A program made the position numbers and the translations under genes. From an uncultured Clostridia bacterium (GTDB lineage Bacteria > Bacillota > Clostridia > Christensenellales > Borkfalkiaceae): a DNA stretch of 48,759 nt. Location: the NCBI GenBank assembly GCA_944367535.1, contig CALVWQ010000014.1:1-48759 (forward strand), written 5' to 3'. A model generated the notes under the pieces. The model was not told the DNA's origin, ran no database searches, and was given only the letters and a program-made list of their open reading frames with translations. This document shows positions 32,924 to 41,636 of the stretch, in pieces (the stretch's first letter is position 1; each line of letters opens with the position of its first letter).

Positions 32924-34312
32924 TTATAACGGAATTATAAATTGTCCCTCGCCTGAACCGAGTTTTGTGGTCAATACGCCCTTATTTAAAGCATATCTGA
33001 CCATTCTGCCCTTTTTATAAACAATGACTTCTTTTGCGTCATTGAATTTTAACTCTATTGTTATGGTTTCGTCATCCGCGGGATCTGCCATATTTGTCAG
33101 CATATACCCTTTATATCCGTCGGCATTTGTAAAATACCCGAGCAACGCATCCCCGTCGCCCTTAATCGAACTGATTCCGTCTATAGGATTTTCTGCGTTA
33201 TCGTAAGCGAGTACGGAAGAGTTTAATCCTTCAAACTGGTAATTCTGATAATCGCTGTCCGCCGTATAACAAACGGTATTCTGCCAATCGAAATCCATAT
33301 AGACGCTTTCGAACGCTTTTATTTCAGAGATTAACTGCTGCATCGAATACCATGTCTGAGTCCTGTTGCCGTACCAATCTATAAGACCGTATGTTATATT
33401 TTCTCCCGTTCCCATGGTCGTCCAATAGGTAAATGTTTCTATTCCTTTTGCGCCGTATGCCATTGAATTGTAAACCTGCCATGCAAGGTCATCATAATTT
33501 TTGGGAGTCCTGTAATTCCAGTGTCCCATAGTCAATATAAACATGTAGAAAGGAATATTATATTCTTTCGCTTTTACCGCGGCTTTTTCAAAATTCGCAA
33601 TGTACCCTATGCCGAGGTCGGGATTTCCCGAAGTGTCATATGTCAGAGGATATCTGTCATAACTCAACATTTCAGGCTGAACTTTCTGCAAAAACTGTTC
33701 GAGATAATCATTATAGGTTTCAGCGCCCAACTGCCCTGCCGACGTATCCGGCAAAAGGTTTACAAAATACTCTTTATCAGGCAAATACTCCTCATAAAAT
33801 TCCTTGACTTTTGCTATATTATCAAAAAGCGCCGCGCTCGGTTCGTCGTAAATAATATGACCTGCAAAAGCGGGATGGTCTTTATACAAATCGACTCTTG
33901 CCTTAATTTCCGACTTCTGTTCATCGGTTATATTTTCAATGTTTGTGCCAGAAGCTATAAGACTGCCGAACGACGCCCCTTTGCCATTATCTCGCGCCAT
34001 ATATTTTATGCCATACTTCTCACACAAGTCGAGGACGGTAATAATATCCTCTATTTCAAATTCATAAACGGCATAAGCATAGTTAAATCCGCACTCCGCT
34101 ATCCATTTATATTGCTCATCCGTTATATAATTAGGATTATTTTTTAAAATGTCGCTCCCAACATTCGCCTGCGGCGGAGTCATATAAGCAGCAAACCTGA
34201 ATTCATCTTCCGACCCGATTTGAGGCAGTTCCGAAGATGTTTTATATTTTGTACATCCGCTTACTGAAAACGCAATTACCGCAACAAGCAATATCGACAA
34301 TAATTTTCTCAT
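32924..34312 (-). CDS. TIM-barrel glycoside-hydrolase-like lipoprotein, unassigned family
   Basis: 462-aa lipoprotein with lipobox SVSGC (Cys20). The mature part looks like an (alpha/beta)8 barrel: GFNYAYAVYEFE, HPAFAGHIIYDEPSA with a probable catalytic Glu, LSYDRYPL, and a later ETFTYWTT strand with Glu. A C-terminal beta-sandwich-like region follows from about residue 370. This resembles clan-A glycoside hydrolases, but I cannot assign a CAZy family. It lies between the two permease genes and before the solute-binding protein. Its job is probably to bind or trim glycan at the cell surface before uptake. ATG 34312 has AAGGAG. Confidence 0.65.
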   Translation of the reverse strand: MRKLLSILLVAVIAFSVSGCTKYKTSSELPQIGSEDEFRFAAYMTPPQANVGSDILKNNPNYITDEQYKWIAECGFNYAYAVYEFEIEDIITVLDLCEKYGIKYMARDNGKGASFGSLIASGTNIENITDEQKSEIKARVDLYKDHPAFAGHIIYDEPSAALFDNIAKVKEFYEEYLPDKEYFVNLLPDTSAGQLGAETYNDYLEQFLQKVQPEMLSYDRYPLTYDTSGNPDLGIGYIANFEKAAVKAKEYNIPFYMFILTMGHWNYRTPKNYDDLAWQVYNSMAYGAKGIETFTYWTTMGTGENITYGLIDWYGNRTQTWYSMQQLISEIKAFESVYMDFDWQNTVCYTADSDYQNYQFEGLNSSVLAYDNAENPIDGISSIKGDGDALLGYFTNADGYKGYMLTNMADPADDETITIELKFNDAKEVIVYKKGRMVRYALNKGVLTTKLGSGEGQFIIPL

Positions 34313-34359
34313 ATTTTACTCCTTATTACAATTTTTAATTAGTTATACGTTTTTATTTC

Positions 34360-35193
34360 TTATCCTTTTAATCCTCCGGCAACGGTATTTTCCATTATCG
34401 TTTTCTGAAAACATGCGAATAAGACTAAAAGAGGTATAATGGATATAACCATCGCTGCAAACATCTGCGTATATGCACCGGTGGTTGTAGCTTGAGTAGA
34501 CAAATCCTGCAAACCGGTTGCTAAAGTATACATTGACGGCAAATACAAAAACGGTGTATAATAATCGTTCCAAACTCCAATCATAACCATAAATCCGACA
34601 GCACCAATACCGGCTCTCGCCTGCGGCAACATGATTCGGAAAAATACCGTGAAATTACCTGCCCCGTCAATCTTCGCAGCCTCGGCATAACTCCAGGAAA
34701 TACCTTTGAAAAATGAATACAATAATAAAAATGTAGAACCGAAAGGTCCCATATACAACACAAGAAGACCGGGAAGGCTGTCAACCAATCCGAGATTGTT
34801 CATAAGTTTATATGTCGCCGCAATATTTCCGAGATTGGGAATAACCATAAAGATTATCGCCATTGTATAAATCAGGCTGCTTCCCCAAAACTTATACTTA
34901 CTCAACACATAAGCCATGATAGATGCAGACATGATTGAAAGAAATGTGCCGCATGCTGTCAGAAATATCGTGTTGAAAAACATATTAAGCAAATTATTTT
35001 CTTCAAACGCCTCTATATAATTATCGAAATTGAATTTTTTAGGCAATGACCACACATCGCTTATGAATTCGGCATTTGTTTTAAAAGAATTATTCAGTGT
35101 ATACAAAAACGGGAAAACCAGAGTAATCGCATAAATACCGAATAAAACCGAAACAATGATAAATAATGTTTTGGTCCCTTTACTCAACCGCAT
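34360..35193 (-). CDS. Sugar ABC transporter permease (MalG/UgpE-like)
   Basis: 277-aa permease with six hydrophobic helices. The EAA loop is YAEAAKIDGAGNFTVFFRIMLPQARAG. It pairs with the MalF-like permease at 30599-31546. ATG 35193 is chosen because GGAGGAGG lies 9 bases upstream and homologues begin here; a longer frame to 35262 runs through the preceding gene. The gene overlaps that preceding gene by 14 bases. It ends in GGLKG, a typical C-terminus for CUT1 permeases. Confidence 0.92.
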   Translation of the reverse strand: MRLSKGTKTLFIIVSVLFGIYAITLVFPFLYTLNNSFKTNAEFISDVWSLPKKFNFDNYIEAFEENNLLNMFFNTIFLTACGTFLSIMSASIMAYVLSKYKFWGSSLIYTMAIIFMVIPNLGNIAATYKLMNNLGLVDSLPGLLVLYMGPFGSTFLLLYSFFKGISWSYAEAAKIDGAGNFTVFFRIMLPQARAGIGAVGFMVMIGVWNDYYTPFLYLPSMYTLATGLQDLSTQATTTGAYTQMFAAMVISIIPLLVLFACFQKTIMENTVAGGLKG

Positions 35194-37177
35194 TATTACA
35201 AACCTCCTCCACCTCGTCGACACATACTCCTCTCGGCGGCACCCTGTCCGTAAATTTTTCATCGTTTACGGGAACTTTATATCCGTGATATTTCAATTTC
35301 GATACAGTATTTTTTATTTTTTTATTATGAGTTACGGTTACCAAATTATATTTATAAGCATCATTACTTATAATATATCTGTATTTACCGTTTGAAAGCC
35401 TGAATGCGCTTAAATGTGCATTGTCGGAACACTCTGCGAGATTTGCCGCTTTTGAAATTATTTTTGCGGCACACCTGAAATATTCTTCGGGAAGAGTGTT
35501 ATATTTTAGCGGGCAGGTCCATATACCGCCCATATCGTCCTCCACACCCTTTGCCATCTTAACCTTTGCAAAGGACAAGAGTTTTTCGGCATCTTCTTCG
35601 ATACCCTCATAGGGTTTTACGTTAACAAGTACAAAATCGTAAACCGCACTTATTCTGTAACCGTCGACGTCCTGCGTCTTTTTCCCTACGACTACGAGCG
35701 GCGCCTTTATTTTTTTAACAATGTTTTTCTCTTGTTCGGAAAGGAAATCGTAATCGGTGACGAGAACGGGAGTTGAAATATTAAGAACATTTTCGAAATC
35801 AGTCATGCTCCCTATATCAAGCCCGCCCATTAAAAGCCTAAGATTAAGTTCCGAAGACGAATAATCTTTTGTAAGAACATAATTCTTTATTTCTTCTTTC
35901 AAAGACGACCGAGAATAAAGCACCGTATATCCGAGAGCCTTTTCAACATCTCCCGTATCCGTTCCATCCACGTTACTGTTCAGCCAATCCCAATCGTTTT
36001 TCGGAACCGCGGAACTAAGACAGAAAAACGGCGCGCTTATACATTTTTTCAGCCCGTTCCTGTATATAAACGCGTGGTTTCTTCTTACGAGCGCGCGTTG
36101 AAGTTCCATCGGACTGTGCCTTATAATATCCCATTGCTCGGCAGTATCCCTGACAGGTGTCAGTGCAACTAATTTTGTATCCGGTGAATTTATTTTATTG
36201 CTCAACTGCATGAGGTAATGTTTGTAATGATACATCGCGCAGTCTTTTTCAGTACTGTCATAGCCTGCATTATCTTCTTTCGAGAGTATAGGACGAGTAG
36301 GAGAAACTTCTTCTACCATCATCGCATAAGCTTTTTCACTCTTAACGGCGTTATAATCGAAACCGTATCTGTAATATGATTCGAAGGGGTCGCATGTCCA
36401 AGCGTTATTGAAAATTATAATGCCGTTTATCACCTCGAAAGCGCGCCTGTAATATTCCGCCCATCTACCTGTAAGGTAATCGAGATACTCTGCATAATAT
36501 TTTTCAATGATGATTTTTCGGCGAGCCGCGTAATCCCGTTTTCCGTGAGTTACCGCCTTTAATTCTTTTATTCCCTTTTCGGTTACGAAACGTCCTGCCA
36601 AATCGTCAGAAAAATCCCCGTTCATGACGCTGAGTCTTGCGGTAGATATACCGTCTGCAAGATGCACGCCGTCAAAACCGTAGTCTTTAATTACTTCGTT
36701 TATTTTTGCAAAAAGATATTCGCTGTAAGGCGTGCCGTCGCTTAAATTCTTTAAGACATTGACTCCGTAAACTTCCTCACCGTTACGATATCTGTCCCAT
36801 ATTTCATGATGATTATTGCAAAACTCACCTATCATGAATTTGCCGTCGTCAGATTGATAAGTGAATGTATTAAAAAATGAAAATAAAACTTTGACGCCGT
36901 GTCTTTTCAATTCCTCGGTCAAGCCTTTGAGTTCGGTATCTTTCCAAGGTTGACGCGGACGTTCCTCGCCGTAAGGCAATCCGCCGTATGAACATACGGA
37001 CGGCGAAAGCGTCTTGCCCGTTATCCCATCATGCAGATTTACAAAATCAAGGTCGGCAAAAAGGAAACTGACTCCTTCCGCCTTACCGCTTGTCCTTGAC
37101 ATAAAATCTCCGACTCCATAGTCTTCTGCCGTCCTGTCAAAACCCGTAAGTTCAATCCAATACCAATATCCTTCCAT
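35180..37177 (-). CDS. Putative TIM-barrel carbohydrate-active protein, family not recognised
   Basis: 665-aa cytoplasmic protein without signal peptide. The N-terminal 300 residues read like a barrel: FLFADLDFVNLHDG, HGVKVLFSFFNTFTYQ, DYGFDGVHLADGIS, and FNNAWTCDP strand ends. After about residue 430 there is an alpha/beta part, and a beta-sandwich-like C-terminus with LSNGKYRYIISND. I cannot name the family, so glycosidase function is inferred from architecture and context. ATG 37177 has AAGGAT upstream. It overlaps the permease gene and follows the M24 gene by a 158-base spacer with palindromes. Confidence 0.55.
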   Translation of the reverse strand: MEGYWYWIELTGFDRTAEDYGVGDFMSRTSGKAEGVSFLFADLDFVNLHDGITGKTLSPSVCSYGGLPYGEERPRQPWKDTELKGLTEELKRHGVKVLFSFFNTFTYQSDDGKFMIGEFCNNHHEIWDRYRNGEEVYGVNVLKNLSDGTPYSEYLFAKINEVIKDYGFDGVHLADGISTARLSVMNGDFSDDLAGRFVTEKGIKELKAVTHGKRDYAARRKIIIEKYYAEYLDYLTGRWAEYYRRAFEVINGIIIFNNAWTCDPFESYYRYGFDYNAVKSEKAYAMMVEEVSPTRPILSKEDNAGYDSTEKDCAMYHYKHYLMQLSNKINSPDTKLVALTPVRDTAEQWDIIRHSPMELQRALVRRNHAFIYRNGLKKCISAPFFCLSSAVPKNDWDWLNSNVDGTDTGDVEKALGYTVLYSRSSLKEEIKNYVLTKDYSSSELNLRLLMGGLDIGSMTDFENVLNISTPVLVTDYDFLSEQEKNIVKKIKAPLVVVGKKTQDVDGYRISAVYDFVLVNVKPYEGIEEDAEKLLSFAKVKMAKGVEDDMGGIWTCPLKYNTLPEEYFRCAAKIISKAANLAECSDNAHLSAFRLSNGKYRYIISNDAYKYNLVTVTHNKKIKNTVSKLKYHGYKVPVNDEKFTDRVPPRGVCVDEVEEVCNNAVE

Positions 37178-37212
37178 TTGTATATCCTTATAAACTGCTG
37201 TTAAAGCGTATT

Positions 37213-37254
37213 CCGTTACCCATTCATGGGTAACGGATAAGGGCGCGCCCTTAT
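37213..37254. repeat. Two adjacent perfect palindromes in an operon spacer
   Basis: A 10-bp stem with a 4-base loop (37213-37222 with 37227-37236) is followed by an 18-base perfect palindrome at 37237-37254 (ATAAGGGCGCGCCCTTAT). No T tract follows on either strand, so these are not simple terminators. A third short palindrome, ACCGAT.ATCGGT, lies at 37302-37314. They sit in the only sizeable gap of the upstream half of the locus and could set differential expression by RNA processing or stabilisation, or be protein-binding sites. Confidence 0.7.
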
Positions 37255-37335
37255 AAACTATAAAATCAAATTTACTTACACGATGCGGTATAAATTTAGT
37301 ACCGATTATCGGTTGATTTTAAGGCATTGCTCCTA

Positions 37336-38526
37336 TTAGCGAAATATTTCGGGTATCGCCTTATCGTTATATGTCGTCATTCTTTCCGCACCCTGCGGTT
37401 TTATGAGATAGCAATCTTCGATACGAAAACTACCCCATTCCATTCCCTTAAAGTAAGCGTCGATGCAAATTGCCATATTTTCCTTAATTATTCTCTTATT
37501 TTCGGTAGAAAATACCGGCGCTTCGCATTCAAGCATTCCAGTGCTGTGCAGACTGCCGTACGGACAATAATCAATATAACCGTATTTCGTTAAATAATCG
37601 GTGTATGCGTTAAGGACAATATCGCAAGGCGTACCGGGTTTCATCTTTGCCGATGCAAAATTGAGTGCATCGTAAGCACACATTACGGCGTCCTTAATTT
37701 TCTGAGGAATCTCGCCTAAAACATAAGGCGTACACGTAATTCCGTTATATCCCTCATAGCATACGCCTGCCGCAAGGTTGAGTATTTCACTCTTTTTAAT
37801 TTTCCGCATAGTATTTCTATACATGCTTATAAAAGAATTTTTCTCACCGGTCGCCACCATTGGAGCAAAAGCCTGCACATAACTTTCCGCACCGAGAGAA
37901 AGCATCTTATACTCAAACATGGCCTGAATCTGCAATTCTGTCATTCCCTCTTCTATTCTCGGAACAACGTCTTTGAACAATTCTGAAACCATTTCCCAGT
38001 TCGTCTTTAAACATTCAATTTCGGCAGGACTCTTTATAATTCTCTGCTCATAATGCAACAGGTCAAAATCTATAATTTCCGCACCGTCAAATGCCGCTTT
38101 GATTTTATTGTATATTACCGCGGGGAAAATAAGTTTTCCGATAAGTCCGACCTTTTTTATGGTATATTTATTTTTAAGTTCGTTAAAGCAGTCCAGAAAA
38201 TCCATTTGTCCCGCCATATCGTACTCAAACCCGCTGACCTCTCCTATTTCTGGAAATACCATTATTTTCGCCGATGAAAGTTTATTCTTAACCTGCGCAT
38301 AGTCATAAGAAGCCTGTCCGCTGCACAGTATGCTCTCACCGTCCCTGACCTTAATAAATGCCGCACTTTCGTTTACTGCCGCAAAATCGGTATAATACCT
38401 TACCGACGAAGGGTCGAGAAGATTTGAGAACGCTACGACAAGGTCAACGCCGTTTTCTGACATCACGGAATTTAAAGTTTTTACTCTTTCTTCAAATTCG
38501 TTGGCTGATATTGTGGGATAATTCAT
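37336..38526 (-). CDS. Creatinase-like M24 family protein without the metal-binding Asp pair
   Basis: 396-aa protein with an N-terminal creatinase-type domain (about 1-150) and a pita-bread catalytic domain. In metallo-aminopeptidases the domain has DLG and SDITRT, each with a metal Asp. Here the same places read NLA and NGITCT, so both Asp are lost. The His usually at HE.P is Cys (ECEAP). The first His (GSLHSTG) and the Glu of RIEDCYLI remain. This resembles metal-independent creatinase, which cleaves a C-N bond, rather than an aminopeptidase. ATG 38526 has AGGAGG. It follows the isomerase-family gene by 9 bases. Confidence 0.85.
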   Translation of the reverse strand: MNYPTISANEFEERVKTLNSVMSENGVDLVVAFSNLLDPSSVRYYTDFAAVNESAAFIKVRDGESILCSGQASYDYAQVKNKLSSAKIMVFPEIGEVSGFEYDMAGQMDFLDCFNELKNKYTIKKVGLIGKLIFPAVIYNKIKAAFDGAEIIDFDLLHYEQRIIKSPAEIECLKTNWEMVSELFKDVVPRIEEGMTELQIQAMFEYKMLSLGAESYVQAFAPMVATGEKNSFISMYRNTMRKIKKSEILNLAAGVCYEGYNGITCTPYVLGEIPQKIKDAVMCAYDALNFASAKMKPGTPCDIVLNAYTDYLTKYGYIDYCPYGSLHSTGMLECEAPVFSTENKRIIKENMAICIDAYFKGMEWGSFRIEDCYLIKPQGAERMTTYNDKAIPEIFR

Positions 38527-38535
38527 AATTTCCTC

Positions 38536-40002
38536 CTATTTGACAAATAAACTTTTTACTTTAAGATATTCTGCTACGAGTCTTATTTCTTCGCTCACGT
38601 CCCCGAAGCCCATCATGACGTGATGCGAAACTCCCGCATTTAAGAGTTCCTCTAAATATTCTTTGACGGGTTTATCAACTTTTACAAGCGCATGTATTTC
38701 ATCAAAGTTCAGTCTCGGGAAATCTATACTGTACACCGGCGAAGATAAAATTCTGTATCCTTCCGCTGTCTCAAAAATATGCGACAGCGTGCAATTCCCT
38801 TCCCTGCATACAAATTCATAATTTAGTCCGTTTCCGTCAAAACCCCATTCCTCGGGAGTACGCGCAAGAAGAACTTCTTTTTCGCTCTTTGACATATCGG
38901 GAGTGCCGATGCCGTGTCCTATTAACAGAACACTGTTAGTCTGCTCGTCGTATTCTCCCCATTCTGCCATGAGAGGATTTTTGCCCGTCAGAGATTTTAA
39001 CAGCATCTCTGCTACAAGTCCTCCGAAATCCCCCTCGCAGTTCACGCACATATCCGTGTTTTCCATAAGAAGAGACGCCCCTATTCTTGCAGACGCTTTT
39101 ACCTGTCTTTGCACGAAGTGCTGGTCTAAAAAGCACATGGCGTCCAGATTGAATTTCTCGGATATTCGCTCCATCGCTATTGCAAGTTTAAGAGCATTAA
39201 AGACGTCTGTTTCGGTAACGTTTTTAATCTTAAAACGGGAAAGCAGTTTCTTTTTCTTCTCGTTAACGGCATCATCCGTAATTTTTTCCCATTCTTCCAA
39301 AAGATGCGCGCTCTGTATCATGATTATATTGACGCCGAACGCGGATTTTAAAAAGGTTTTTGAAAGTTCTATATCGTACATGCCCCTAAACACATGGCCT
39401 ATAACACCGATATTGGCTTCCCTTATGTCCTCAATTGCCTGCAATGCCTTAAAATGCGAGGCTATTTTTTTATATGCCCTTTCATCTTCCACACTGCCCA
39501 CAATTACGTTGTAATCGCGTTTCATTTTTCTCAACGTACCGGTTATCTGAGCTATACCGATAATCGCACTGTTGCGAAGACTGCCTTCATAGTCTCCGTT
39601 TCTGTCTACGTCTTTATGCGGCTGAGTAGAAAAAATCAAGAGAGGTTTATCCCTTACGCAGTCCAGAGCAGTAAGTGTTATGAAATCCGCAGTATATGTC
39701 CCGTAAACGAGCAAAACCACGTCAACGTTTTCGTTTTTAAGCATTTTACCTGCCGCCATTGCCGAATCGAGAGTGTCAACCATCCCCGTAAAAACAATAT
39801 TTTCGTACTCGGCAGAGAGTCTGTCCGTAACTACTTTAAGGTCTGAATCCACCTTGTCTTTAAGCGTCGGATACATTCTCCAATACTCGAAATACCCGCA
39901 GGTGAGCACGCCTATTTTTATTTTCTTCTTTACTTTCCCTCCGGTGAGTATATCACCGCAGACTTTGGCTCCTTCTTCAAACGATTTTATTGTCGGCGTC
40001 AT
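38536..40002 (-). CDS. L-fucose/L-arabinose isomerase family protein
   Basis: 488-aa protein of the fucose/arabinose isomerase superfamily. N-terminal parts (IGVLTCGYFEYWRMYPTL, VVLLVYGTYTAD) form the substrate-binding domains. The C-terminal metal region has CEGD (322-325), Glu in AEWGEYDE, and the His of LIGHGIGTP (His363), matching isomerase metal ligands. It is neither a canonical AraA nor FucI, so the sugar is unknown. ATG 40002 is preferred to a TTG at 40014, because the latter lies directly on the AAAGGAG ribosome site. The gene lies 1 base after the amidohydrolase stop. It is the probable aldose-ketose step of the five-gene module. Confidence 0.85.
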   Translation of the reverse strand: MTPTIKSFEEGAKVCGDILTGGKVKKKIKIGVLTCGYFEYWRMYPTLKDKVDSDLKVVTDRLSAEYENIVFTGMVDTLDSAMAAGKMLKNENVDVVLLVYGTYTADFITLTALDCVRDKPLLIFSTQPHKDVDRNGDYEGSLRNSAIIGIAQITGTLRKMKRDYNVIVGSVEDERAYKKIASHFKALQAIEDIREANIGVIGHVFRGMYDIELSKTFLKSAFGVNIIMIQSAHLLEEWEKITDDAVNEKKKKLLSRFKIKNVTETDVFNALKLAIAMERISEKFNLDAMCFLDQHFVQRQVKASARIGASLLMENTDMCVNCEGDFGGLVAEMLLKSLTGKNPLMAEWGEYDEQTNSVLLIGHGIGTPDMSKSEKEVLLARTPEEWGFDGNGLNYEFVCREGNCTLSHIFETAEGYRILSSPVYSIDFPRLNFDEIHALVKVDKPVKEYLEELLNAGVSHHVMMGFGDVSEEIRLVAEYLKVKSLFVK

Positions 40003-40003
40003 T

Positions 40004-40831
40004 TTATAAGTCAACTCCTTTTGCCTTTTTTATATTTTTAAAGATTCTTTCGGCGTTACCGCGGAAAATCAGTTCTTTTTTATCGTCCGATATATGCGCG
40101 CAAAGCACGCTACCGATACAGTAATTGAATTCGTACCACGGGAAATCGGTTCCGAACAATACTTTTTCCGCGCCTACATTTTCACACATCTTATCGACTA
40201 TTCCGCTATGACGGTGTATGTCGCAGAGGTCAAGATATGCATTATCGTGTTTTTTTACCAGTTCAATCGCATCATCTAACTGATTGGGAGAAGAATGTCC
40301 CAATATAAATTGCAAATTTTTATATTTTTTTAATAGTTCCGCGACCTCGGCGGGCGAACATGCTGTCCCGCCCCAAGTATGCGAGAGCACCACGAGATTT
40401 CTTTTTTCGGCAAAATCCAAAGCATATTTGTATCTGTCGTCGGCAAGCGAAACATTATGATAAACCGGTAAGAATTTAAACCCTATATAGTTGTCGATTT
40501 CGTCAACCCGCTCTATTCTTTTAATATACCTTTCGCAATAATTGGGATTAAACGAAAAATATCCTTTTACTCTTTCAGGGTATTTCGCCATATACTCTTC
40601 TATATAGCGGTTAGGTTCATCCACATCAAAAAGGTCATAGTGTGGTGCACACCAGATGCTATCTATGTTTCTCTCATCCATAACCCCTACGCATTCGTCT
40701 ATTTCAAACACAGGCGTCGAAGCGTCATTTATATCACCCATGTGCGTATGAACGTCTATAACACTTACCTTTTCAAGTCTTCCCGCTTCGGTAAAATTTT
40801 TCCACAATGCGGAATCGTTAGTATATTTCAT
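40004..40831 (-). CDS. Amidohydrolase-2 family metal-dependent hydrolase (intact ligands)
   Basis: 275-aa TIM-barrel hydrolase of the amidohydrolase-related (PF04909-type) family. The metal residues are all there: DVHTH (HxH) near residue 27, a Lys/His region at GFKFLPVYHN, His in LSHTWGG, His in LGHSSP, and Asp in FGTDFPW. The family includes lactonases and decarboxylases for sugar or aromatic acids. The gene overlaps the stop of the preceding amidohydrolase gene (ATGA), so the two are coupled and may form a heteromeric enzyme with it. The stop is followed at once by the isomerase gene. Confidence 0.85.
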   Translation of the reverse strand: MKYTNDSALWKNFTEAGRLEKVSVIDVHTHMGDINDASTPVFEIDECVGVMDERNIDSIWCAPHYDLFDVDEPNRYIEEYMAKYPERVKGYFSFNPNYCERYIKRIERVDEIDNYIGFKFLPVYHNVSLADDRYKYALDFAEKRNLVVLSHTWGGTACSPAEVAELLKKYKNLQFILGHSSPNQLDDAIELVKKHDNAYLDLCDIHRHSGIVDKMCENVGAEKVLFGTDFPWYEFNYCIGSVLCAHISDDKKELIFRGNAERIFKNIKKAKGVDL

Positions 40832-41616
40832 TTAAGTAACCTGCCTTCAAATAGCCTTTCAATATTACCATGCGCGATATTTTCCTTATCCCTTAACGGA
40901 ATTTTACTTCCGATAAGAGTTGCCAGCGGCCCTCCCATGTTATCCATGGGATAGTTGGTACCGAAAAGCATCTTTTCGCTTCCGAATCTGTTTACAAAAG
41001 CCTCTATTCCCGTTACTTCCTGAAAGTCGCTTGTATCTATATAGAGATTTTTATATGCTTTAACAAGCGGATATACATATCCGTCCGAGCCCCATAAACC
41101 GTAGTTGGTGATTATGGCGGTCAATGAAGGAAACTCTTTCATGATAGCGTAAACATATTCCCAGCCGTCAGACGGAGAAATATATATCGGTATATTCTTC
41201 TCGCACAGCATATCCGCCACGTCGCCCATCGTTATTCTGTCAAACATATAACGGTTGGCTTTCGGATTTGCCCTAACGCCGAAAAGGTTATATCTGCATA
41301 TCATATCGTAAATATTTTCAGGCAGAAAACTTTCATGCAGAAACGATGGCGCTACCGCTATCGTCCCATGAAGTCTGCCGGTGTAATTTACAGGGTCGGA
41401 TACAAGTCTATTATTGCCGTGCACAAGTCCCGAATTAACAATGGTAGCATTATAAACAACCGCTTCGTCTATACCGTTATAGTCCATTTCGGCGAGAAGT
41501 TCCGCCGCATCTTTGGGCTGCTTCACCTTTTCGTATACGGGATAATTTTCGTGATTTATTATAAGTCTGTTCACGGGTGCCTCGCCTATACAGGCACTGC
41601 AATCTATAAACTTCAT
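40828..41616 (-). CDS. Amidohydrolase-2 family protein with degenerate metal site
   Basis: 262-aa protein clearly related to the neighbouring amidohydrolase by overall layout (GIDEAVVYNATI, LFGVRANPK, KMLFGTNYPMDN). The HxH motif is replaced by the string DCSA, the mid-barrel His residues are missing, and the final Asp has become Asn (FGTNYP). It probably lacks metal-dependent activity and may be a structural or regulatory partner of its neighbour. ATG 41616 has AAGGAG. Its stop overlaps the next start. Confidence 0.8.
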   Translation of the reverse strand: MKFIDCSACIGEAPVNRLIINHENYPVYEKVKQPKDAAELLAEMDYNGIDEAVVYNATIVNSGLVHGNNRLVSDPVNYTGRLHGTIAVAPSFLHESFLPENIYDMICRYNLFGVRANPKANRYMFDRITMGDVADMLCEKNIPIYISPSDGWEYVYAIMKEFPSLTAIITNYGLWGSDGYVYPLVKAYKNLYIDTSDFQEVTGIEAFVNRFGSEKMLFGTNYPMDNMGGPLATLIGSKIPLRDKENIAHGNIERLFEGRLLK

Positions 41617-41636
41617 GTATTCTCCTTTTAAGAAAT

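Noticed and set aside
35194-35262. 23-residue N-terminal extension of the MalG-like permease
   Set aside because: Runs through the 3' end of the preceding gene; GGAGGAGG is placed for ATG 35193.
37213-37254. Palindromes read as a rho-independent terminator
   Set aside because: No T tract follows on either strand, and downstream genes continue in the same direction.
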